Origin: an uncultured Actinomycetes bacterium
GTDB lineage: Bacteria > Actinomycetota > Actinomycetes > Nanopelagicales > Nanopelagicaceae
Direction of reading: 5' to 3'
DNA length: 12,335 nt
Assembly (NCBI GenBank): GCA_903953805.1
Contig: CAJBLC010000158.1
Location: 1-12,335 of the forward strand
Shown here: positions 7,548 to 12,335 of the stretch, one piece after another
Numbering within the stretch: the stretch's first letter is position 1
How the letters are laid out: each line of letters begins with the position of its first letter
Made by a program: the position numbers and the translations under genes
Notes under the pieces: generated by a model
What the model was told of the DNA's origin: nothing
Database searches by the model: none
What the model saw: only the letters and a program-made list of their open reading frames with translations

Positions 7548-8044
7548 TCCTTAGTGCGGCGGTAAATAAATATCCCAAAGAGCAGCCCAAGAACGATCAA
7601 CGTTGTTGAGGTAGCGACAAGGGCGAAGTTCTTTGAAGAATGGTGTGGCTGCGGCGCTGACGTTGGCGCTACGGCCACACTTTTTTTATAGCTGAAGGTA
7701 TATTCCCCATCAAGTACATGGCCATCAGCGGCGGCAATCCGATAGTTCACGAGGACTGGTCCAGCGACGTTATTTGGGGAAACAGCTACAGTCAGAACGG
7801 CACCCTTTACGATCGTCAAACCTTCTAGAGATTCCGCATTCGCATTAGTCACGCTGACCTTATTGATCGCAACCCCAGAGATCACCTGAAGTGGCTCGCC
7901 AAATGTAAGGGTGAGGTGATCAGGCCACATCTGCACAATGGAATCAGGTTTAGGGTCGCTCGAGATCAAGGTCGTATGAGCATGAGCCAGAGTTGGCGAA
8001 ACTACGAGGAGAAAGATTGAAAGAAATAGTGCGATTCGCTTCAT
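7544..8044 (-). CDS. copC: CopC-domain copper-binding protein, exported and membrane-anchored
   Basis: The protein has 166 residues: a signal peptide, a CopC beta-barrel domain and a C-terminal membrane helix (about 141-160) followed by YRRTKD. Predicted cleavage after Ala22 (LAHA) would leave His23 as the new N-terminus. CopC binds Cu(II) through the N-terminal amine and side chain of His1 plus an Asp-x-His pair; here that pair is Asp107-His109 in AADGHVLDGEYTF. All brace ligands are therefore present, and the domain should act outside the cytoplasmic membrane. No copD permease is next to it. The start is 9 bases after the stop of the short-chain dehydrogenase gene, so it is the third gene of that operon; its Shine-Dalgarno is weak. 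Confidence 0.88.
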   Translation of the reverse strand: MKRIALFLSIFLLVVSPTLAHAHTTLISSDPKPDSIVQMWPDHLTLTFGEPLQVISGVAINKVSVTNANAESLEGLTIVKGAVLTVAVSPNNVAGPVLVNYRIAAADGHVLDGEYTFSYKKSVAVAPTSAPQPHHSSKNFALVATSTTLIVLGLLFGIFIYRRTKD

Positions 8045-8053
8045 CCGTAAAGT

Positions 8054-8884
8054 CTAATCCAAGAAGAAGTCGAGCAAGAAATCCGTGGTGCCCGGCTTTA
8101 CTGAATATTGGTTGAGATCAGTTATGCCCTCAGATGCGAGTAATTCATCATCGACGAAGAAATTACCAGTCGTCTCTTTCGCATCACGATTGAGAATGAT
8201 GTAGGTAGCGTCAGAGAGAATCTCTGGTGTTCGACAAAAATCGGTATCTACACCGGGGATCATCGCGAGAGCTGCGGTATCGATGGCGGTACGCGGCCAA
8301 AGCGCATTCACGCCGATTCCATCGCGTTTAAATTCCTCAGCCATTCCCAGGACACACATACTCATCCCATATTTCGCCATCGTGTATGCCAGGTGAGGTT
8401 TAAACCACTTCGCCTTCATGGAGAGCGGTGGTGAAAGAGTAAGGATGTGTGGGTTGCGACCCTGCGCGGCTGACTTCTTGAGATGCGGAAGTGCCGCCTG
8501 AGATGTCAGGAAGGTACCCCGGACATTGACATCGAACATCAGATCAAATCGCTTTGCCGGAGTCTGTAGAGTCGGCGTCAGATTGATCGCGCTCGCGTTA
8601 TTGATCAAGATATCGATTCCGCCAAAAGTTTCTACGGTCTTTGCAATGGCTGCCTCGATCTGGTTCTCATCGCGAATGTCACATTGGATAGCCAGGCCTT
8701 TTCCTCCAGCAGCATTGATCTCATCGACCGCTGTATAGATAGTGCCCGGCAGAGTTGGGTGGGGCTCAGTTGTCTTTGCGGCGATCGCGACATTCGCACC
8801 ATCTCTGGCTGCTCGAAGGGCGATTGCTAGGCCTATCCCCCGTGAGCCGCCGGTGATAAAAATATTCTTACCTTTAAGTGACAT
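8054..8884 (-). CDS. Short-chain dehydrogenase/reductase, HSDL2-like
   Basis: This is a cytoplasmic NAD(P)-dependent oxidoreductase of 276 residues with the Rossmann fold of classical SDRs. The cofactor loop is TGGSRGIG (11-18), NNAS is at 95-98, and the catalytic triad is Ser151, Tyr167 and Lys171 (YTMAK). The insertion TTEPHPTLPGTIYTAVDEI (38-56) is characteristic of the HSDL2 subgroup, which is associated with fatty-acyl, steroid or isoprenoid alcohol oxidation. The substrate is unknown. GAAGGG lies six bases before the ATG, inside the end of the crotonase gene, only two bases separate the two genes, and they probably work in one acyl-CoA or isoprenoid-degrading route. Low-complexity C-terminal end LLDFFLD is odd but in frame. 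Confidence 0.9.
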   Translation of the reverse strand: MSLKGKNIFITGGSRGIGLAIALRAARDGANVAIAAKTTEPHPTLPGTIYTAVDEINAAGGKGLAIQCDIRDENQIEAAIAKTVETFGGIDILINNASAINLTPTLQTPAKRFDLMFDVNVRGTFLTSQAALPHLKKSAAQGRNPHILTLSPPLSMKAKWFKPHLAYTMAKYGMSMCVLGMAEEFKRDGIGVNALWPRTAIDTAALAMIPGVDTDFCRTPEILSDATYIILNRDAKETTGNFFVDDELLASEGITDLNQYSVKPGTTDFLLDFFLD

Positions 8885-8886
8885 GG

Positions 8887-9630
8887 TCAGCCCTTCGCTC
8901 GAGAGGTCATAAATGCCATAAAGGCCGCTTGCGTTTCATCGGATTGTAAGGCGATGCGGAACATCTCACCCTCAGCAAGCATTACATTCTCAATCGCTAT
9001 ATGTGAACCACTCTTGAGAAGTGCCTTGGTATTGAGCACCGCATTTGGTGGTTGCTTGGCGATCATCGCAGCCACGGATAGTGCTCTCTCAAGCGGCGTA
9101 TCTTCGATCGAATTTATCAAGCCCATAGTGAGCGATTCCGACGCATCGAAGCTGCGACCTGTTAAGAAAATCTCCGATGCCTTCGCATGGCCGACTAGCC
9201 GTGGGAAGAGAATGCTAGAACCCGCTTCAGGAACGAGACCAAGTGTGACAAATGGCATCTGGAAGATGGCATCTGGGGCAGCAAAAACCAAGTCGCAATG
9301 AAGCAACATCGTTGTGCCGATGCCAACGGCATTGCCTTGCACAGCAGCGATCAGCGGCTTCGGAAAATCGTGAAGCGCTTTCAGGAAGTGGAAGACCGGA
9401 GAGGTAAGAGTGATCTCCTCATTCATGAAATCCATAATGTCGTTACCAGCAGTGAAGGCCTTGCCATTTCCCGAGATCACAACGGTGCGGATGCCAAAAT
9501 CTCCAGCAGCGTTGTTGAGGGTAGATGCGAGAGTCGAATACATGCCCTGAGTTATTGCATTCTTCTTCTCTGGCCGATTGAGAGAGATGTGCAGGACTTG
9601 GTCGATCTGCTCAATCAGTATTTCAGACAT
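8887..9630 (-). CDS. Enoyl-CoA hydratase/isomerase family protein (probable isomerase)
   Basis: This is a crotonase-fold enzyme (247 residues) acting on acyl-CoA thioesters in the cytoplasm. It has the N-terminal NRPEKKNA (18-25), the oxyanion-hole segments AFTAGND (58-64) and GNAVGIG (99-105), and Glu135 in LGLVPEAGSS. Glu135 aligns with the second hydratase glutamate (Glu164 of rat crotonase). The first, Glu144, aligns with Thr107 in GIGTTMLLHCD, so the two-glutamate hydratase site is incomplete. The GND motif and PEAGSS resemble delta3,delta2-enoyl-CoA isomerases (ECI2 type), which use one glutamate. I therefore favour isomerase over hydratase. It is the first gene of a three-gene unit and has no Shine-Dalgarno; a TACGAT box six bases before the ATG suggests a leaderless transcript. 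Confidence 0.88.
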   Translation of the reverse strand: MSEILIEQIDQVLHISLNRPEKKNAITQGMYSTLASTLNNAAGDFGIRTVVISGNGKAFTAGNDIMDFMNEEITLTSPVFHFLKALHDFPKPLIAAVQGNAVGIGTTMLLHCDLVFAAPDAIFQMPFVTLGLVPEAGSSILFPRLVGHAKASEIFLTGRSFDASESLTMGLINSIEDTPLERALSVAAMIAKQPPNAVLNTKALLKSGSHIAIENVMLAEGEMFRIALQSDETQAAFMAFMTSRAKG

Positions 9631-9634
9631 GCCG

Positions 9635-9656
9635 CTATCGTACTTAGTGTCGATAG
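9635..9656 (-). promoter_or_regulatory. Putative -10 box and interrupted palindrome before the crotonase operon
   Basis: On the minus strand TACGAT (plus 9637-9642) ends six bases before the crotonase ATG, which would place the transcript start at or next to the start codon. The box lies inside an inverted repeat with arms CTATCG (9635-9640) and CGATAG (9651-9656), 22 bp in total; an inner ACTTAGT is itself symmetric. Such geometry suits a TetR-type repressor of fatty-acid or isoprenoid degradation genes. No regulator is encoded next to it. No good -35 is seen. Confidence 0.45.
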
Positions 9657-9693
9657 AGAAAAGAAGCCCCTGCGATTGTCACAGGGGCTTCTT
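9657..9693 (-). terminator. Intrinsic terminator of the padR-ino1 operon
   Basis: AAGAAGCCCCTG (9661-9672) and CAGGGGCTTCTT (9682-9693) form a perfect 12-bp stem with a 9-base loop. On the minus strand the stem is followed by TTCTC after its own terminal TT pairs, giving a T-rich tail. It lies 13 bases beyond the ino1 stop and separates that operon from the crotonase promoter. Confidence 0.85.
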
Positions 9694-9706
9694 GATGAAG
9701 AACGAC

Positions 9707-10792
9707 TTAGCGGTCGAGTTCTCCGCGGATAAAGGCTTCAGTCTTCTCATGAGCCTGCTCATCTGTGTACTGAGTAGGAGGAGTCTTCATGAAGTAGCTT
9801 GAAGGTGAGAGCAATGGTCCACCGATCTTGCGATCGAGAGCGATCTTTGCACAACGAAGTGCATCGATGATCACGCCAGCAGAGTTTGGTGAATCCCATA
9901 CTTCGAGCTTGTATTCAAGATTCAGTGGAACATCGCCAAAGGCGCGGCCTTCGAGGCGAACATATGCCCACTTGCGATCATCAAGCCATGGGATGTAGTC
10001 AGAAGGTCCAATGTGAACATTCTTTGCGCCCATGTCGTGATCGAGCTGTGAAGTAACAGAGTTCGTCTTTGAGATCTTCTTCGACTCTAGGCGATCGCGC
10101 TCGAGCATATTCTTGAAGTCCATATTTCCACCAACATTGAGCTGGTAGGTGCGATCGAGGTGAACACCACGATCTTGGAAGAGCTTCGCCATGATGCGGT
10201 GAGTAATGGTTGCACCGACCTGTGACTTAATGTCATCTCCGACAATTGGAAGTCCAGCCTTTGTGAACTTATCAGCCCACACTGGATCTGATGCAATAAA
10301 GACTGGAAGAGCGTTTACGAATGCGACGCCAGCATCGATTGCACATTGTGCGTAGTATTTTGCGGCTTCCTCTGACCCAACAGGGAGGTAGCAGATGAGT
10401 ACATCAACCTTCTCCTCTTTCAAACGAGCAACGATATCGACAGGTGCTGCTGTTGACTCGGAAATGGTCTCCTTGTAGTAACGACCAAGGCCATCGAGTG
10501 TGTGGCCGCGCTCAACTGTTACGCCAGTCTTTGCAACATCAGAGAACTTAATGGTGTTGTTCTCGCTCGCCCAGATTGCATCTGCGAGGTCGAGGCCGAC
10601 CTTCTTCGCATCAACATCAAATGCAGCAACGAACTTCACATCGCGAACGTGGTATCCGCCGAGAACTGCGTGCATGAGACCTGGGATCTCAGTATCTGCG
10701 GCAGCATCTTTGTAATAGGTAACGCCTTGTACGAGCGAATTGGCGCAGTTTCCTACTCCAATAATCGCTACGCGAATATCTTTACTGGTCAC
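9707..10792 (-). CDS. ino1: Inositol-3-phosphate synthase (actinobacterial type)
   Basis: This enzyme converts glucose 6-phosphate to 1D-myo-inositol 3-phosphate with bound NAD, the first step towards phosphatidylinositol, mycothiol and related molecules in actinobacteria. From this start it has 361 residues, close to the family size. It shows the NAD-binding GVGNCANSL (12-20), the active-site region GDDIKSQVGAT (185-195), NVGGNMDF (219-226), and SKKISKT (237-243). A longer frame to an ATG at 10873 overlaps padR by 85 bases and adds a 27-residue stretch foreign to the family. GTG at 10792 begins exactly before the conserved TSKDIRVAIIGVG and has AAAGGA 7 bases upstream, so I choose it. That GTG overlaps the padR stop (GTGA), giving translational coupling. 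The gene ends at a strong terminator. Confidence 0.95.
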   Translation of the reverse strand: MTSKDIRVAIIGVGNCANSLVQGVTYYKDAAADTEIPGLMHAVLGGYHVRDVKFVAAFDVDAKKVGLDLADAIWASENNTIKFSDVAKTGVTVERGHTLDGLGRYYKETISESTAAPVDIVARLKEEKVDVLICYLPVGSEEAAKYYAQCAIDAGVAFVNALPVFIASDPVWADKFTKAGLPIVGDDIKSQVGATITHRIMAKLFQDRGVHLDRTYQLNVGGNMDFKNMLERDRLESKKISKTNSVTSQLDHDMGAKNVHIGPSDYIPWLDDRKWAYVRLEGRAFGDVPLNLEYKLEVWDSPNSAGVIIDALRCAKIALDRKIGGPLLSPSSYFMKTPPTQYTDEQAHEKTEAFIRGELDR

Positions 10793-11331
10793 GAGGACTT
10801 CCTTTCGGTATTGATCATGTCTTGTAGCCAAGCGATCTCTCGCTCTGCCGATTCCAATGAATGGCGGCGCCACTCAACTAAGTACTTATCGAATCCGGCC
10901 GGGGATTTTTCAAGTTCGTCGCGAAGGATGGAAGCCTTCTCAACTAACCGATGTAATCTCCCTTCCAAGATCTGTAGACGGTTCCCTTGTGGGGTCGGTC
11001 CAAAGAATGCAAAGCGGACTTCGAAGCTCTCGTCATCCCAGGCCTCTGGCCCAGAACTTCCGGTGAGCGCCTCAAAGCGCTTCTGCCCCACCTCAGTGAT
11101 TGCGTAGACAATGCGAGATCTACGAGAGAGCCCTCCTTGGTCTGAGACCGATTCCTCGATCAAAGCCGCCTCTAACATCCGATGGAGCTGGGGGTAGAGG
11201 ACAGAGAAGCTCAACGCCCTAAAGGGGCCGTAGATTGCGATCATCCGCTTGCGGAGCTCGTAGCCATGGAGTGGGCCCTGCGAGAGCAGCCCGAGAAGGG
11301 CGAACTCGAGGGATTCACCACGTGAGCGCAC
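10789..11331 (-). CDS. PadR-family transcriptional regulator upstream of ino1
   Basis: This DNA-binding regulator has 180 residues. The N-terminal winged helix-turn-helix reads LEFALLGLLSQGPLHGYELRKRM followed, after an insert, by SVLYPQLHRMLEAALI and the wing to VYAITEVGQKRFEAL; this is the classic PadR pattern. The C-terminal half (about 120-175) is charged and helical, as in the PadR dimerisation domain. Translation starts at a GTG with a strong GGAGG site (plus 11338-11343) six bases upstream. It is the first gene of a two-gene operon with ino1, matching the Rv0047c-Rv0046c order of mycobacteria. It most likely controls inositol synthesis and its own expression through the palindromes upstream; the effector is unknown. 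Confidence 0.93.
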   Translation of the reverse strand: MRSRGESLEFALLGLLSQGPLHGYELRKRMIAIYGPFRALSFSVLYPQLHRMLEAALIEESVSDQGGLSRRSRIVYAITEVGQKRFEALTGSSGPEAWDDESFEVRFAFFGPTPQGNRLQILEGRLHRLVEKASILRDELEKSPAGFDKYLVEWRRHSLESAEREIAWLQDMINTERKSS

Positions 11332-11359
11332 GAGTTAACCTCCACTTTCTGATGGGATT

Positions 11360-11388
11360 GTTAGATCTATCGATTCGATACATCTAAC
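11360..11388. promoter_or_regulatory. 29-bp palindrome, probable PadR operator (site 1)
   Basis: The site is centred on T11374. Inner arms TATCGA (11368-11373) and TCGATA (11375-11380) and outer arms GTTAGAT (11360-11366) and ATCTAAC (11382-11388) pair perfectly; only positions 11367/11381 mismatch. Thirteen of fourteen pairs match. It starts 28 bases before the padR GTG and would overlap the padR promoter (minus-strand candidates TTAGAT and TAACAA flank it). The position fits autorepression of padR-ino1. Confidence 0.75.
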
Positions 11389-11400
11389 CGATAGTTAACC

Positions 11401-11422
11401 CGATATATCGATTCGATGCAAC
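11401..11422. promoter_or_regulatory. Second partial copy of the palindrome (site 2)
   Basis: TATCGATTCGAT (11406-11417) repeats the core of site 1 exactly over twelve bases, 38 bp away, with G in place of the last A of the palindrome. The outer arms of site 1 are largely lost, but GAT before the core and CA after it are kept. A weaker second binding site for the same regulator is likely. Confidence 0.6.
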
Positions 11423-11451
11423 CTCAGGGGCGGGCGTGTCCAGGATCTCTG

Positions 11452-11481
11452 CCCTCCATCGCCCTCCAGCCCCCTCCAGCG
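11452..11481 (+). repeat. Three tandem 10-bp repeats upstream of the exporter
   Basis: Units 11452-11461, 11462-11471 and 11472-11481 all begin CCCTCCA and differ only in their last three bases (TCG, GCC, GCG). The period of ten bases is close to one helical turn. The array ends nine bases before the TATGCT box of the divergent lysE-type gene, in a stretch richer in GC than its surroundings. Confidence 0.65.
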
Positions 11482-11490
11482 ATCTGGCCT

Positions 11491-11496
11491 TATGCT
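11491..11496 (+). promoter_or_regulatory. Putative -10 box of the LysE-type exporter gene (TATGCT)
   Basis: TATGCT is followed by six bases and then the ATG at 11503, which would place the transcript start at the start codon. There is no Shine-Dalgarno sequence in front of this ATG, so a leaderless mRNA is likely. No recognisable -35 lies at the usual spacing; the tandem repeats occupy that region. Confidence 0.5.
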
Positions 11497-11502
11497 GGCG
11501 CC

Positions 11503-12153
11503 ATGGCTCTCGTGATCCCCTCCCGCCTCTGGGAGTACGCGGTCGCTGCCTTTCTGATCATCCTCGCCCCTGGGCCGAGCGTGCTCTTCACGATCGCACG
11601 GGCGATCGCCTGGGGCCGCGCCACCGCCCTTCTAACTGTTCTGGGCAATGTCCTCGGCATGTACGCGATGTCTGTCCTCGTCTGCTTTGGCCTGGGACCG
11701 ATCCTCTCGAGGTCGCATCTGGTCTTCAATCTCGTCCAATGGGGCGGCGGCCTCTACCTGATCTACCTGGGCTACTCCGCGATTAAAGATAGCCCGACTG
11801 ATGCCGAAGATATGCGCGCTATTGCAGATGAGAAGCCCACGACCTTCAACACTATTCGACAAGGTTTCATGGTCGGTGCGCTCAACCCAAAGGGCATGGT
11901 CTTCTTCGCGGCGATCGTTCCTCAATTTGTCGATCGGGATCGTGGGAGCGTCACCATTCAGATGATTGTGATGGCGACCGTCTTTGCTGCGATCGCCTTG
12001 CTCTCTGATGGCAGCTGGGGCCTCTTGGCCGGAACTATTCGTGAATGGTTTGCCAGAGATATCAAGCGACTGATTCGGATGCGAATTACTGGGGGCTCGG
12101 TCATGGTTCTCCTCGGCATACTGACGATTGCGCAATCACTGCTCCATAAATAG
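11503..12153 (+). CDS. LysE/RhtB-family amino-acid exporter
   Basis: This inner-membrane exporter has 216 residues, the usual length of the RhtB family, with about six helices. The diagnostic N-terminal ILAPGPSVLFTIARAIAWGRATAL is at roughly residues 19-42, followed by GGGLYLIYLGYSAIKDS and the mid-protein GFMVGALNPKGMVFFAAIVPQFV. The substrate within the family (homoserine, threonine, leucine, lysine, others) cannot be told. The frame is open to an ATG at 11416, but the extra 29 residues are Pro-rich, unlike the family, and would include the tandem repeats and promoter; the ATG at 11503 begins the conserved part. It is divergent from padR, about 170 bases away. The stop is followed by a short hairpin but no clear terminator. 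Confidence 0.92.
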   Translation: MALVIPSRLWEYAVAAFLIILAPGPSVLFTIARAIAWGRATALLTVLGNVLGMYAMSVLVCFGLGPILSRSHLVFNLVQWGGGLYLIYLGYSAIKDSPTDAEDMRAIADEKPTTFNTIRQGFMVGALNPKGMVFFAAIVPQFVDRDRGSVTIQMIVMATVFAAIALLSDGSWGLLAGTIREWFARDIKRLIRMRITGGSVMVLLGILTIAQSLLHK

Positions 12154-12161
12154 ATCTTCTC

Positions 12162-12178
12162 GATCGCTCGTGGCGATC
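12162..12178 (+). other. Short hairpin after the LysE-type gene
   Basis: GATCGC (12162-12167) and GCGATC (12173-12178) form a 6-bp stem with a 5-base loop eight bases after the stop codon. No T-run follows on either strand, so termination here, if any, is not of the classical intrinsic type. Confidence 0.3.
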
Positions 12179-12185
12179 CGCACAA

Positions 12186-12213
12186 CTGTCAGTCCAGGCT
12201 AGTTAAATACGCT
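12186..12213 (+). promoter_or_regulatory. Putative promoter of the last, truncated gene
   Basis: CTGTCA (12186-12191) and TACGCT (12208-12213) are separated by 16 bases and resemble -35 and -10 elements (four of six and three of six consensus bases). Transcription would begin near 12220, leaving a short leader that includes GGAG at 12231-12234. Confidence 0.4.
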
Positions 12214-12243
12214 TACACAAACGAAAAAATGGAGCGTCGTAAC

Positions 12244-12335
12244 ATGGGTGATCGAAGAGTCAATTTAAGTCCAAGTGATCTGACATTCTCGTGGGATGGA
12301 TGTCACCGCGAGCTCTGGTTGTACTACAACCATCA
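12244..12335 (+). CDS. N-terminal fragment of a possible PD-(D/E)XK nuclease-like protein
   Basis: Only about 30 codons are present before the window ends. The protein begins MGDRRVNLSPSDLTFSWDGC and continues HRELWLYYNH. A start of the form L-S-P-S-D-L-T-F-x-W-D-x-C with aromatic residues after it resembles the opening helix of PD-(D/E)XK nuclease-superfamily proteins (Cas4/RecB-nuclease style), where the first motif comes much later and is not visible here. GGAG (12231-12234) is nine bases before this ATG. An in-frame ATG at 12229 would add five residues (MERRN) but lacks a ribosome-binding site. The family call rests on a short, remembered sequence pattern. Confidence 0.5.
   Translation, partial: MGDRRVNLSPSDLTFSWDGCHRELWLYYNH

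Noticed and set aside
9298..9732. Plus-strand frame of 144 codons antisense to the crotonase, through the terminator
   Set aside because: It crosses the ino1 terminator hairpin and the crotonase promoter and has no family resemblance.
10502..11107. Plus-strand frame of 201 codons antisense to ino1 and padR
   Set aside because: It runs across two clearly coding genes on the other strand; the translation is Cys- and Ser-rich with no recognisable motif.
11632..12135. Minus-strand frame of 167 codons opposite the LysE-type gene
   Set aside because: The plus-strand product has unmistakable LysE/RhtB motifs; the minus translation is a charged, low-order sequence typical of an antisense shadow.
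1..12335. CRISPR array, tRNA/rRNA gene, insertion sequence or prophage
   Set aside because: No regularly spaced repeats, no recognisable RNA-gene signatures, and no transposase, integrase or phage protein in any frame examined.

Overview
The window is a chromosomal stretch about 12.3 kb long with roughly even GC. It looks like a small-genome actinobacterium, possibly of the freshwater Nanopelagicales (acI) or a similar lineage. The lineage is inferred from three things: an actinobacterial-type inositol-3-phosphate synthase directly behind a PadR-family regulator (the same order as Rv0047c-Rv0046c in Mycobacterium), very tight packing, and several genes whose TANNNT -10 box lies only about 6-9 bases before the ATG, as in leaderless actinobacterial mRNAs. 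No rRNA, tRNA, CRISPR array, insertion sequence or phage gene was seen. No gap between genes exceeds 300 bases.

Positions 1-4509 (+) hold a transport operon. It encodes the end of a periplasmic-type solute-binding protein, a fused two-domain FbpB-type permease, an FbpC/PotA-type ATPase, and an unusual polytopic membrane protein. The last resembles the COG4280 type and has two E-x-x-E helices reminiscent of FTR1 iron permeases. A strong intrinsic terminator sits between the binding protein and the permease, so the permease most likely starts at 710 rather than at the first ATG (638). The binding protein seems to lack the iron-chelating Tyr-Tyr pair of FbpA, so the substrate is open.

Positions 4525-7547 contain a convergent class III aminotransferase of the HemL-like family (-) and, divergent from it, a DHA2-type 14-helix MFS exporter (+). 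The 134-base gap between them holds a leaderless-type promoter for the aminotransferase and a small palindrome in front of the exporter.

Positions 7544-9630 (-) form a three-gene unit: enoyl-CoA hydratase/isomerase, HSDL2-type short-chain dehydrogenase, then CopC copper-binding protein. The crotonase lacks one of the two hydratase glutamates and is more likely an isomerase. The putative promoter of this unit overlaps a 22-bp interrupted palindrome.

Positions 9657-11331 (-) hold padR then ino1, translationally coupled (GTGA overlap) and ending in a clear terminator. Upstream of padR lies a near-perfect 29-bp palindrome, with a second, partial copy 38 bp away, probably the PadR operator. Divergent from padR is a LysE/RhtB amino-acid exporter whose leaderless-type start is preceded by three tandem 10-bp repeats. 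The window ends in the first codons of a gene whose N-terminus resembles a PD-(D/E)XK-nuclease-like family.
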